Assembly (NCBI GenBank): GCA_018397065.1
Contig: JAGTRI010000006.1
Span: forward strand, 1-56,330
Direction: 5' to 3'
DNA from: Candidatus Bathyarchaeota archaeon
Lineage (GTDB): Archaea > Thermoproteota > Bathyarchaeia > Bathyarchaeales > DTEX01
DNA length: 56,330 nucleotides
Within the stretch, counting starts at the first letter, position 1; every line of letters begins with the position of its first letter. The notes beneath the pieces are model-generated. The model had not been told where the DNA came from, did no database searches, and saw only the letters and a program-made list of their open reading frames with translations. A program made the position numbers and the translations under genes. Of the stretch, positions 34,282-43,162 are shown piece after piece.

Positions 34282-35211
34282 ATGGCGTTTCGAAAACCTA
34301 ACCGTGAGCTTTCAGTTACTGAAATCCTAAGTTTTTCTTTTAGCTTGTACGTAGCGAAGTTTGATGTTATGCTTGTTCCATTTCTTTTTATAAGCGTCTT
34401 TAACACTTTTGTAACAGATTTTCTTTGGCGGTTGACTCCTATTTTTGAATTGCCACAAAACATTTCTGAGGAATTCTTTTTGCAGTTCTTTAATTATTTG
34501 GCTACTATTTTCCCTTTAATAGTTGCAATTATAGTCATAAATTGGGTCATAACAACTATTGCTAACGGAATTGTCGTAAAATTGTCTTCTGAAACGCTTG
34601 AGGGAAAAACTGTGTCTGCCAAAACTGGGCTTGACTCTGTCTTGTCGAATCTTCTTACTCTTCTAGCAGCAAGTTCGATTGTGTCGATTCTAACAGTTTT
34701 CGGATTGTTCGTTTTCTTAATACCCGGAATCATCGTGGCCACAATGTTTAGCCTAACAGTCCAAGTAATCATAATTGAACGCCTCGGTATTTTAGCAAGC
34801 CTCTACAGAAGCAGGAAACTTGTTGCAAATAGGTGGCTGAAAGTTCTGATACTTCTTTCCACGATCATGTTTCTTACGGTAACAGCTAATATCATTGGGC
34901 AAGTTATAAGCAGCTCTGTAACATCATTCAACACAACTATGGCACTAATCATTGAGGGCGTCGTTTCATCTCTTGTTCTACCAATCCACCCAATATCATT
35001 GACAGTGCTTTATTATTCTCTGCGCACAAGAGAAAAGCCATCTGACCAGACGTTACCACCGAAGCTCTTAATTCCCCGCATAAAACAGCCATACCCGTAT
35101 TCGCAGATGCCGCCGTATTTCCAGCCTAAATACTGCTATAAATGTGGGGTACGCCTTCCCCCAGACGCGGTTTTCTGTCCACAATGCGGCGTACGAGTAA
35201 GAACCGAATAG
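34282..35211 (+). CDS. Multi-pass membrane protein with C-terminal zinc ribbon
   Basis: 309 residues. About five or six hydrophobic helices over residues 15-250 (FPLIVAIIVINWVITTIANGIVV; LLTLLAASSIVSILTVFGLFVFLIPGIIVATMF), then a Pro/Tyr-rich linker and a double C-x2-C zinc ribbon (YCYKCGVRLPPDAVFCPQCGVRV). Such zinc-ribbon-tailed membrane proteins are common in archaea and mostly uncharacterised. Divergent from fen1 and followed 76 bases later by the DNA ligase gene. Function unknown. Confidence 0.78.
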   Translation: MAFRKPNRELSVTEILSFSFSLYVAKFDVMLVPFLFISVFNTFVTDFLWRLTPIFELPQNISEEFFLQFFNYLATIFPLIVAIIVINWVITTIANGIVVKLSSETLEGKTVSAKTGLDSVLSNLLTLLAASSIVSILTVFGLFVFLIPGIIVATMFSLTVQVIIIERLGILASLYRSRKLVANRWLKVLILLSTIMFLTVTANIIGQVISSSVTSFNTTMALIIEGVVSSLVLPIHPISLTVLYYSLRTREKPSDQTLPPKLLIPRIKQPYPYSQMPPYFQPKYCYKCGVRLPPDAVFCPQCGVRVRTE

Positions 35212-35287
35212 GCGGCTCTTGGCTGAAAAACCATTCAGTTTTAATATTCCATTAAAGAATTGATAAATTAGCTAAGGGGAACTTGGC

Positions 35288-37048
35288 TTGCGGTACTCAT
35301 TAGTCGCTGACGCCTATGAAAGAATTGAGGCGACAACCAAGAGGCTGGAGATGACAGACTACCTTGTTGAGTTACTTAAAAAAACGCCTAAAACAGTCAT
35401 TGATAAAGTTGTCTATCTTACACAAGGAAAACTTTATCCCGACTTTATCGGAATCGAAATAGGCATCGCAGAAAAACTTGCAGTTAAAGCAGTAGCTAAG
35501 GCAACGGGAAGAAGCGAAGAAAAAATCGAGGCTGACCTGAAACAAACAGGAGACCTCGGCGAAACCGCACAGAAATTTCTCGAAAACAAACAGCAAGTCA
35601 CCTTTTTTCCCCAACCGCTTACAGTTGAAAGAGTCTACGAAACGCTTGACAAAATCGCTAAATCGACTGGCGCCGGCTCCGTAGACCAAAAACTCAACCT
35701 TCTAGCTGGTTTGCTTGCAGACGCGGAACCAAAAGAGGCAAAATACCTCATTCGAACGGTCACAGGTAAACTTAGGGTTGGAATTGCGGACATGACTGTC
35801 CTTGACGCCCTAGCCATCGCATATGGTGGAGGCAAAGATCTTAGACCCCTATTTGAAAGAGCCTATAATGTTTCCTCTGACCTTGGAAGAGTGGCAAAGA
35901 CAGTTGTTGAGTCTGGACCTGAAGCTCTCAAAAACTTCAGCGTGTCTCTAGGCGAGCCTATCAGACCTATGCTTGCTGAACGCCTAAGTTCGCCTAAAGA
36001 GATACTTGAGAAGCTCGGGGGGATCTGCATAGCTGAGTACAAGTATGATGGAGAGAGAGTGCAAGTCCACAAAAACGGTGGCGAAGTTACACTTTTTTCC
36101 AGGAGACTTGAAAACATTACAAGTCAATATCCGGACGCTGTTGAAATTGTAATGGAGAGTTTGATTCCTGAAAAGGTCATATTTGAAGCTGAATGCGTCG
36201 CAGTCGACGTTGACACAGGAGAAATGAAGCCTTTCCAAGAGCTAATGCACCGGAGAAGAAAGTATGGAATTCAGGAGGCAGCTAAAGAGAACCCTGTTTC
36301 ACTGTTCATGTTTGACGTTTTATATGTTGATGGAAGAGATTTAACACTTGAGACGTATCCGGTTCGCCACAAGATATTACAAACAATTGCTAAGAAGCAC
36401 GACAGAATTAGGGTAGCAAACTCCATAATTGCGGACAACCCTGAGAAACTCGAAAAATTTTTTGAGGAAGCCATCGAAAACGGCTGCGAAGGGCTAATAT
36501 GCAAATCAATAAGAGAAGACTCCGTTTACCAAGCTGGAGCAAGAGGCTGGCTGTGGATAAAGTATAAGAGAGATTACAAAAGCGAAATGAGAGACACCGT
36601 GGATCTCGTCGTCGTAGGCGCATTCCACGGCAGAGGAAAAAGAGCTGGAACGTACGGAGCGCTTCTACTAGCAGCCTATAACCCGAAAAAAGACGAATAC
36701 GAAACCGTATGTAAATGCGGCTCAGGCTTCACAGACGAAGACCTAGCGAACATCCCTAAAATGATGAGCGCACACCAGATGCTGCACCGCCACCCAAGAG
36801 TTGAATCTAAACTCGAGGCTGACGTATGGTTCGAACCGAAAATTGTGCTGGAAATTATTGGAGCTGAGATCACCCTTAGCCCAATCCACACCTGCGCCGA
36901 AAATGTTCTACGAGAAGGAAGCGGCTTAGCAATCAGGTTCCCAAGATTCACTGGAAAATTTAGATCTGACAAGGCAGCTGAAGACGCAACAACCGTGGAC
37001 GAAATCGTGGAAATGTATCGAAGCCAACTAAAAACCATAGAATCATAA
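35288..37048 (+). CDS. lig: ATP-dependent DNA ligase
   Basis: 586 residues, TTG start. DNA-binding domain about 1-220; nucleotidyltransferase motif I EYKYDGERVQVH puts the AMP-accepting lysine at about residue 252; motif III (FMFDVLYVDGRDL), motif IV (CEGLICKS) and motif V (WLWIKYKRDY) follow, then an OB fold. Seals nicks after FEN1 action. The segment TTVDEIVEMYRSQ ends the protein. Confidence 0.97.
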   Translation: MRYSLVADAYERIEATTKRLEMTDYLVELLKKTPKTVIDKVVYLTQGKLYPDFIGIEIGIAEKLAVKAVAKATGRSEEKIEADLKQTGDLGETAQKFLENKQQVTFFPQPLTVERVYETLDKIAKSTGAGSVDQKLNLLAGLLADAEPKEAKYLIRTVTGKLRVGIADMTVLDALAIAYGGGKDLRPLFERAYNVSSDLGRVAKTVVESGPEALKNFSVSLGEPIRPMLAERLSSPKEILEKLGGICIAEYKYDGERVQVHKNGGEVTLFSRRLENITSQYPDAVEIVMESLIPEKVIFEAECVAVDVDTGEMKPFQELMHRRRKYGIQEAAKENPVSLFMFDVLYVDGRDLTLETYPVRHKILQTIAKKHDRIRVANSIIADNPEKLEKFFEEAIENGCEGLICKSIREDSVYQAGARGWLWIKYKRDYKSEMRDTVDLVVVGAFHGRGKRAGTYGALLLAAYNPKKDEYETVCKCGSGFTDEDLANIPKMMSAHQMLHRHPRVESKLEADVWFEPKIVLEIIGAEITLSPIHTCAENVLREGSGLAIRFPRFTGKFRSDKAAEDATTVDEIVEMYRSQLKTIES

Positions 37049-37091
37049 TCAAAGAAATCCTAAGAATGCCAGATATAATTCTATAAAATCA

Positions 37092-37329
37092 TAATTCCAA
37101 GCTGGGTCTAAGCCTCAGGCGCTGTTCAGCCCGTACAGGCGTTGTCTTCGACGTGCATCGATCTTCAGCTGTTTCGACCGATGCTCTCAACGCCTTAACG
37201 CATCGCGCTTTAAGTATTGTCCAGCCCATTGAAGCAATGTCTTTGTCACGTACCATCTTTCAGCTGTTTCAGATGATACGTTCATTGCTTCAATGCAATA
37301 CTTGAAGCATACTTCCCAGCTTGGGATTA
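37092..37329 (-). ncRNA. Novel structured RNA candidate with two tandem kissing-loop hairpins
   Basis: About 238 bases closed by a helix of 10 perfect pairs (37097-37106 with 37315-37324), extended by four pairs beyond one mismatch. Inside are two hairpins. Hairpin B: 8-bp stem (37212-37219/37296-37303), 12-bp perfect stem (37228-37239/37283-37294), purine internal loop, 10-bp apical helix (37249-37258/37271-37280). Hairpin A: 8-bp stem (37137-37144/37188-37195) and a 9-bp apical helix (37155-37163/37176-37184). Both end in the same 12-nt loop, GAAACAGCUGAA on the minus strand, containing self-complementary CAGCUG. Both apical helices have one site that is a G-U wobble only on the minus strand. 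A TATA-like box lies upstream on that strand. Not a family I recognise. Confidence 0.65.
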
Positions 37330-37347
37330 ATAAGTTATTTTTCCCTG

Positions 37348-37356
37348 AAATTTAAG
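37348..37356 (-). promoter_or_regulatory. TATA-like box upstream of the structured RNA
   Basis: Reads CTTAAATTT on the minus strand with AAAAGA before it as a BRE-like element. It lies about 25 bases upstream of the first base of the closing helix at 37329, the canonical archaeal TATA-to-start distance. Confidence 0.45.
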
Positions 37357-37657
37357 TCTTTTGCACAAAATTCTAAACAGAATAGTACTTATTTTTTTAA
37401 AAACGGTAGATTTAAAGTCTAGTTACTTTAAGATTCGCAGTTTGTATTTCATTATTATTTTTAATTTTTTTAATTTGCTTACTTTTTTGAAATGGTTATG
37501 AATTAGGTCGAAAAAGTTGGTGACGATGTTTTTGTTGTCATTTTTCACAAAAAGTATTGAGGATGGGATGACATGTTGGCTTATTACGTGTCGTTTTTAT
37601 ACTCTCAAAAAATTTAAATTGTTTTATACAATATTTTGTATGTCTCGAGGTATATTT

Positions 37658-38329
37658 GTGCAGGAATTTGAAAGGGATCTAGAAGTCTTGGCGAAAAGGC
37701 TTTGCCAAGGCGAAGACGAAAGTGTTTCAAAAGAAATAGTAAGGTTAAAAGATCATTTGAAGGTTTTACACAGCAAAAACCTTGTAAAGATTAATCATTC
37801 CGTTATGGAGCTTGTTTGTGCAAAATATTTGGTTCTCGCTGGATACAATGTGGATTTGGAAAAGAGCCTAAATGGATTATCATGTGACATTTATGCTTCA
37901 AAGGGTTTAGGCACGATGATAGTTGAGGTTGAAACGGGTTTTGTTCCGCCTGACCATGCTCTTGACCCTTCAACGTATATTCGAGCTCGAATAGCCAGCA
38001 AAATAACGCGTTACAGCCATTTTGCTGAAAAGTTTGGGTTAGCAGTTCCCCCACATTATGTTATGCCAATTCCTAAAGTTTTAATTGAGCCTCCACGTTA
38101 CCGAAGCAGCGAACAAATATCAGCTATCAAGGCTCTTTGTGACCTTTACTACAGCAATCCTCCTGTGAGTCTCGATGAAATTAGAAATGCCCATATTCAT
38201 ACTGTCTACATTTTGGATGTTGACAACGGTGTAGTGAAAGAGACCGAACCAACAACATATATTGAGGAAACCGAACACCTTTTCTCAAGCAATAAAGTTT
38301 TGGCAACTATCAATCAATCATATGTGTAA
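37658..38329 (+). CDS. PD-(D/E)XK nuclease-like protein, unknown function
   Basis: About 223 residues from GTG 37658, eight bases after GAGGT; ATG 37640 is an alternative, and a TATA-like AATTTAAA near 37609-37616 excludes the open frame further upstream. An N-terminal helical part is followed by CDIYASKGLGTMIVEVETG, the Asp...Glu-x-Glu arrangement of PD-(D/E)XK nucleases (the usual Lys is not evident). A conserved-looking C-terminal half (HYVMPIPKVLIEPPRYRS) has no match I recognise. It stands between the structured RNA (divergent) and a glycosyltransferase. Function unknown. Confidence 0.68.
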   Translation: MQEFERDLEVLAKRLCQGEDESVSKEIVRLKDHLKVLHSKNLVKINHSVMELVCAKYLVLAGYNVDLEKSLNGLSCDIYASKGLGTMIVEVETGFVPPDHALDPSTYIRARIASKITRYSHFAEKFGLAVPPHYVMPIPKVLIEPPRYRSSEQISAIKALCDLYYSNPPVSLDEIRNAHIHTVYILDVDNGVVKETEPTTYIEETEHLFSSNKVLATINQSYV

Positions 38330-38439
38330 TGAGATATATATTCCAAAATCATTAAGAACGTTTGTTGCATTCTTAGGTTTAACCAGAACATAATCTCAAT
38401 AATTAAAGTTAACCCAAAGAAAAAGGAGGAGCCCTTACG

Positions 38440-39624
38440 GTGAGAATTTACTTCGGCGTTTGCGGAATCGGGCTGGGACATGCTGGCAGATGCATTCCAA
38501 TTTGCGAAAAACTTGTGGAAAAAGGCGCTGAAGTATTATTCTCTACCTACAGAGACGCAGTAAAATATGTTGAACAAGCAGGATTCCCAGTTGTTAAGGC
38601 CCCACCTGTTGGATTTGTTGTTAAAGCAGACGGCTCAGTAGATTTTAGGCAAACCGTTGCAAACCCAGGTCCAATAATAGCATCATTCACGTTAACAAAG
38701 CAAATTGAAGCGGAAATCAGGTTTATGCGAGCCTTCAAGCCCGACGTGGTCGTTTCTGATTCTCGGGTTTCTCCACTACTCGCGGCAAAAATGCTTAACA
38801 TCCCAGATGTCTGCATTCTTAATCAATTTCAAATCATCATTCCGCGAAGGTCCAGGCTCCTAAGGTTGGCTAAGCTCGTTGATACGGGTGCCCTTGCTAT
38901 GATTGGAAAACTGTGGACAAGCGGAGCGACGCATTTAATGATACCTGATTTTCCGCCACCTTACGTTTTGTCAGCTGGAAACCTTCGTATTCCTAAATCT
39001 TATCAAAAAAGAGTTAAATTAATTGGGCCAATATTGCCTGTGCATCCGAACGATCTTCCTAGTAAGGAAGAATTAAAAAATAAGCTTGAATTAGACAACG
39101 GGTCAAAGATGGTCTACATGCCCATCAGTGGTCCAGCTAAGGAACGCGCCTATATTACGGGTCTTCTACGAAAAATTGTTCTTGACCTTAAGACGGACTA
39201 TCAAATAGTTATGTCTCTTGGGTATCCAAATTCCTCTATAAAACCTGTCCGCAAAGGGAAAGTGTCTATTTTCGGGTGGATACCGAACAGGTTTGAGTAT
39301 CTTAAAGCCTGCGACCTTGTCGTATCCAGAGCTGGACACGGGACAATAACGCAAAGTATCAGTTATGGGAAACCGATGGTTCTTATTCCTACTCCTAACC
39401 ACACTGAACAAGTTAACAATGCCGCGAGAGTTAAAGAACTGGGTATAGCGGAAGTCTTAGAGCAAAAGGACGTGAACAAAGAAACACTTGCAGAAGTCAT
39501 AAAAAGGATGTTGTCGGACGAAACTTACCAAAAAAGAAACGAAGAACTTCAAAAAGAGATAATAGGCCTAAATGGGCTTCAAACGGCAGTGGAAACAATA
39601 CTTAGGGTCGCTGAAAACCACTAG
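38440..39624 (+). CDS. MurG/GT28-like UDP-glycosyltransferase
   Basis: 394 residues, GTG start after AAGGAGGAG. GT-B fold: N-terminal GVCGIGLGHAGRCIPICEKLVEKGAEVLF and C-terminal nucleotide-sugar motif SRAGHGTITQSISYGKPMVLIPTPNHTEQVNNA. Likely transfers a sugar from a UDP-sugar to a lipid or other acceptor at the inner membrane face. Acceptor unknown. It stands alone with its own ribosome site. Confidence 0.85.
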   Translation: MRIYFGVCGIGLGHAGRCIPICEKLVEKGAEVLFSTYRDAVKYVEQAGFPVVKAPPVGFVVKADGSVDFRQTVANPGPIIASFTLTKQIEAEIRFMRAFKPDVVVSDSRVSPLLAAKMLNIPDVCILNQFQIIIPRRSRLLRLAKLVDTGALAMIGKLWTSGATHLMIPDFPPPYVLSAGNLRIPKSYQKRVKLIGPILPVHPNDLPSKEELKNKLELDNGSKMVYMPISGPAKERAYITGLLRKIVLDLKTDYQIVMSLGYPNSSIKPVRKGKVSIFGWIPNRFEYLKACDLVVSRAGHGTITQSISYGKPMVLIPTPNHTEQVNNAARVKELGIAEVLEQKDVNKETLAEVIKRMLSDETYQKRNEELQKEIIGLNGLQTAVETILRVAENH

Positions 39625-40259
39625 ATTTCACAGGAAGAACCTAATATATCTTTGCCGATAAAACCCAATCCGAGAATATATATTTCTGCGCTTTCTTTTC
39701 TACTGGCTTGTGGTTTAATAACTTTGACATCAGCAAAGGATTTTTTCATCCTGTTCAAAAAACTGTTGAAAAGGTCGCCTTGAAAAAGCTTAACAAAAAA
39801 ATTCCCTTTGTCTCTTAAGACTGATCTAGCTATGTGCATCGAACTGTTAGCAAGATCAATCTGCCGAGCATGGTCAACTTCCCATATCCCAGAAACATGC
39901 GGAGAAACATCTGAAATTACAACGTCTGCTTGTCGTGGAAGTATGGCTTTAATGCGATCTACGATGTCAGGTTCAGTTATGTCACCAACAATTGTAAAAA
40001 CATTCGGGTACTCCAACGGCTCAATTTTGACAATGTCTATTCCTAGAACAAAGCCTTTTGACCCGACAATTTTTCTCGTTGCCTGTAACCAACCGCCTGG
40101 TGCAGCGCCTAAATCAACAACAACGTCTTGTGGCTTTATGAACTGAAATTTTTGAGATGCTTGCAACAGCTTATAATAAGCACGTGACCTGTAGTCCTCT
40201 TCTTTTGCTTTTAGATAAAAATAGTCTTTCCTGTTTCCTCTTACCCATCTTTTAGGCAA
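39621..40259 (-). CDS. rlmE: rRNA 2'-O-methyltransferase RlmE (FtsJ)
   Basis: 212 residues. YRSRAYYKLLQ, SAM motif VVDLGAAPGGWLQ, ISDVSPHVSG, NFFVKLFQG and KESAEIYILG supply the K-D-K-E catalytic set of the RrmJ/FtsJ family, which methylates a 23S rRNA ribose. The archaeal enzyme lacks the TRAM domain here. Its start directly follows the stop of the TFE-beta-like gene. Confidence 0.93.
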   Translation of the reverse strand: MPKRWVRGNRKDYFYLKAKEEDYRSRAYYKLLQASQKFQFIKPQDVVVDLGAAPGGWLQATRKIVGSKGFVLGIDIVKIEPLEYPNVFTIVGDITEPDIVDRIKAILPRQADVVISDVSPHVSGIWEVDHARQIDLANSSMHIARSVLRDKGNFFVKLFQGDLFNSFLNRMKKSFADVKVIKPQASRKESAEIYILGLGFIGKDILGSSCEI

Positions 40260-40637
40260 TTAGTAGTCACCAGAGGGATCCGCATTTATCTGGCATGACT
40301 CTAGAATCCACGCAGTAAGAAAGTCACATGTGCTGGGTGATACCCTTCCGCCTGGTCCACATCTTATGCTTTCCTCGCATGTCAGGCAAGGGCAATTGAG
40401 GATTGAGTCTATAGAAACAGGCTGCCTCATTGAGAACAATCTATAGGTCCAGCGGCCATTATATATCTCTTTTTTACGGTATATTAGTCCCTTTTTCTCT
40501 AGCTTTAAAGAGATTCTAGAGCCTTCTCTGCTACTCGCGTTCATGCTTCGCCAGAGATCGGATTGTAAAAGACCTTGCTCTCCAGATTTGATTATAAGCT
40601 GTAATGCTTTTTGTTCAAGATCGACTTGTTTCGGCAT
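40260..40637 (-). CDS. TFE-beta/RPC34-like winged-helix protein with Fe-S cysteines
   Basis: 125 residues from ATG 40637, preceded by GAGGAAG; the longer frame to 40664 is unlikely. Residues about 10-75 form a winged helix (LLQSDLWRSMNASSREGSRISLKLEKKGLIYRKK). The C-terminus has C-x2-C-x5-C-x10-C in CLTCEESIRCGPGGRVSPSTCDFLTAW, the pattern of the iron-sulphur site in RPC39/TFE-beta, where GG-x-(I/V)SP-x2-C is conserved. TFE-beta helps RNA polymerase open promoters together with TFE-alpha. Family assignment is fairly strong; function is inferred. Confidence 0.75.
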   Translation of the reverse strand: MPKQVDLEQKALQLIIKSGEQGLLQSDLWRSMNASSREGSRISLKLEKKGLIYRKKEIYNGRWTYRLFSMRQPVSIDSILNCPCLTCEESIRCGPGGRVSPSTCDFLTAWILESCQINADPSGDY

Positions 40638-40762
40638 CAGGTCTTCCTCGATTCTCTGTTTCAAAATATATAATTACTACAGCGTTACATAAAAAGTATA
40701 TACTCAAAACTTAATTCAAACAGCCGATATAATTTTAAGAGCTTAATTTCATAGTTGATTTC

Positions 40763-41785
40763 GTGTCAAATGGTTACTGCCTCGGAATTGAAAGTACCGC
40801 TGACGATTTCGGCGTCGGCATCGTATCATTTAAAGGTGAAATACTAACTAACATCAACAACTCCTATATTCCAGAAAAAGGAGGCATCCACCCAAGAGAA
40901 GCAGCGAGGCACCACGCAGATGTAGCTGGAAAAGTAATTACCGAAGCGTTAAAAAGATCGAAAATTGAACCTAAAGACCTAACGTTGATAGCGTTTTCGC
41001 AGGGACCAGGGTTGGGTCCTTGTTTGAGAACTGGAGCAACCGCCGCCCGGTCTTTGGCGTTATACCTTAATCTGCCTCTCGTCGGCGTAAACCATTGTGT
41101 GGCCCACATTGAAATAGGTAAGCTAACAACTGGTGCCACGGACCCGCTCACTTTGTATGTTTCCGGTGGTAACACTATTGTCTCAGCTTATGAATTGGGT
41201 AAATACCGTATTTTTGGCGAGACCTTGGACATTGCTGTTGGAAACTGCTTGGATGTTTTCGTCAGAGAATTAGGCATAAAATTTGAAGGGGGAAAGGCTC
41301 CAGGCCGAATAGTTGAGGAACTTGCAGCCAAGGGAAAAAAGTACATTCCTCTCCCATATACGGTAAAGGGGATGGACTTGTCTTTCAGTGGGCTCTTAAC
41401 AGCCGCTGTTAGTCTTCTAAAAGAAAAGAAATGTAACATTGAAGATGTGTGTTTCAGTTTTCAAGAAACAGCTTTCTCAATGCTTACTGAGGTAACTGAA
41501 AGAGCTCTGGCTCATACAGAGAAGAAAGAGGTTTTGCTTACAGGTGGCGTCGCAGCGAATAGTAGGCTTCAAGCCATGCTTAAAATAGTTTGTGAGGAAC
41601 ACAATGCAAGATTTTTTGTTGTACCAAAAGAATACTCGGCTGATAATGGAGTGATGATTGCCTGGACCGGGATTCTTTCTTATTTGCATGGAATAACAGT
41701 TCCAGTTGAAAAAAGCTTTGTAAGAACAAAATGGCGTCTAGACGAAGTAGAGGTTCCATGGGTTGAAAAAAGAAGTCTTAATTAA
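40763..41785 (+). CDS. kae1: KEOPS catalytic subunit Kae1 (tRNA t6A synthesis)
   Basis: 340 residues, GTG start. ASKHA-fold ATPase with GIESTADDFGVGIV, metal-site HPREAARHHAD, SQGPGLGPCLRTGA, LYVSGGNT and the C-terminal GGVAANSRLQ. Transfers threonylcarbamoyl to A37 of ANN-decoding tRNAs. The bud32 gene overlaps its 3' end by 23 bases, and pcc1-type genes are nearby. Confidence 0.96.
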   Translation: MSNGYCLGIESTADDFGVGIVSFKGEILTNINNSYIPEKGGIHPREAARHHADVAGKVITEALKRSKIEPKDLTLIAFSQGPGLGPCLRTGATAARSLALYLNLPLVGVNHCVAHIEIGKLTTGATDPLTLYVSGGNTIVSAYELGKYRIFGETLDIAVGNCLDVFVRELGIKFEGGKAPGRIVEELAAKGKKYIPLPYTVKGMDLSFSGLLTAAVSLLKEKKCNIEDVCFSFQETAFSMLTEVTERALAHTEKKEVLLTGGVAANSRLQAMLKIVCEEHNARFFVVPKEYSADNGVMIAWTGILSYLHGITVPVEKSFVRTKWRLDEVEVPWVEKRSLN

Positions 41786-42407
41786 AAAGGGCGCAGAAGC
41801 TAGCCTTTATCTTCAAAATTGGCATAACCGAAAAGTGATAATGAAAAAAAGACTTTCAAAAAAGTACCGAATACCAGAATTAGATAAGACAATTCAAGCT
41901 CAAAGAACAAAACGTGAATCACAGATAATGCATAAAGCAAAAGAAGCAGGAGTCTCAACTCCAATCGTGTATTTTGTTGACCTTCAGAATTCGACGATTG
42001 TCATGGAATACATTGAAGGAAAACAAGTTAAGCAAATTCTTAACGAGATGTCTCCAAATGAAAGAACAAAAATTTTTACGTGCATTGGTGAACTTGTCGG
42101 AAAGCTTCATGCAGCTGGGATAGTGCACGGAGACCTAACAACATCTAACATGATTTTAACCCAAAAAGGCGACATTGTATTCATTGATTTCGGATTAAGC
42201 GAACAAACTTGGGAAGTTGAAGCTCGAGGTGTTGACTTGCACCTCATGAAAAGAGCTATCATGAGTACACATTTCATGTATGCTGATGAATGTTTCAAGG
42301 CGGTTCTAGATGGCTATCAAAAAGTAATGGGAAAAAAGGCAGTTGCTGAAATTTTGGATAAAATTGCTGAAATTGAAAGAAGAGGAAGATATATTACGGA
42401 AAGATAG
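41763..42407 (+). CDS. bud32: KEOPS kinase-like ATPase Bud32
   Basis: 214 residues, TTG start inside the kae1 3' end. Small atypical kinase: KGAEASLYLQNW N-lobe, VHGDLTTSNMIL catalytic loop and FIDFGLSEQ metal motif, ending GRYITER with the basic tail typical of Bud32. It drives Kae1 by ATP hydrolysis. In some archaea the two are fused; here they are separate but overlapping. Confidence 0.95.
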   Translation: MKKEVLIKKGAEASLYLQNWHNRKVIMKKRLSKKYRIPELDKTIQAQRTKRESQIMHKAKEAGVSTPIVYFVDLQNSTIVMEYIEGKQVKQILNEMSPNERTKIFTCIGELVGKLHAAGIVHGDLTTSNMILTQKGDIVFIDFGLSEQTWEVEARGVDLHLMKRAIMSTHFMYADECFKAVLDGYQKVMGKKAVAEILDKIAEIERRGRYITER

Positions 42408-42442
42408 TTTTTCACAAATAAAGATGTCTTGAGGAAAAGCAT

Positions 42443-43036
42443 GTGGTCACCTACTCGTTTCCATATGGTCGGCTTGTATATTTTGTTACAGGCAACATTC
42501 ATAAGTTCTTCGAAGCTAGACAAATCCTTGCTGAATATAACATTGCTTCAGCTATGTTAAAGATCAAGGTTTCAGAAATACAGGACGATGACATCGAAAA
42601 CATAGCGAAAACAGGTGCAAGAGAAGCTGCCAAAACAAGTGGCTTGCCAGTTATCGTTGAGGACGCTGGATTATTCATAGATGCCTTAAACGGGTTTCCT
42701 GGACCATACTCAAAATTTGTTTTTAACACTATAGGACTTAATGGAATCCTAAGGCTTCTGGGCAATGAACAAAAAAGAGAAGCCTACTTCAAGTCAGTAG
42801 TAGCTTTCTGCAACTCAGAAGGAACAATCAAAACCTTTTCAGGAATCGTTGAAGGCAGAATCTCAAACAAAATCAGAGGAACCGGCGGATTCGGATTTGA
42901 CCCAATTTTTGAGCCTAAGGGAAAAGTTGGAAGAACTTTTGGAGAAATGTCTATCGAAGAAAAGGGCAGAGTCTCTCACCGCTCTCGAGCCTTAAGAAAA
43001 TTTGCTGTATGGTACAAGAAAAATTATAAGTTTTAG
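42443..43036 (+). CDS. XTP/dITP pyrophosphatase (RdgB/HAM1 family)
   Basis: 197 residues, GTG start. VTGNIHKFFEARQIL, VEDAGLFIDALNGFPGPYSKFV, GTGGFGFDPIFEP and the closing SHRSRALRKF are the family motifs. Cleanses the nucleotide pool of deaminated purines. It follows bud32 by 35 bases, probably co-transcribed. Confidence 0.94.
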   Translation: MVTYSFPYGRLVYFVTGNIHKFFEARQILAEYNIASAMLKIKVSEIQDDDIENIAKTGAREAAKTSGLPVIVEDAGLFIDALNGFPGPYSKFVFNTIGLNGILRLLGNEQKREAYFKSVVAFCNSEGTIKTFSGIVEGRISNKIRGTGGFGFDPIFEPKGKVGRTFGEMSIEEKGRVSHRSRALRKFAVWYKKNYKF

Positions 43037-43162
43037 TTTTAACATTGAAGAATCAAATTAAAAAGCACGATGATTAAACTGCAACACGTCTTAACATTTG
43101 TCTCAACAAAGTTTTTAAATATCTGATGAGTTGTTTAGAAGAACTAGGATGGATGATAAGTA

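Noticed and set aside
37092-37329. MITE or insertion-sequence relic, because of the terminal inverted repeats
   Set aside because: Internal hairpins are elaborate and keep G-U wobbles on one strand, and a promoter is suitably placed. No target-site duplication is evident.
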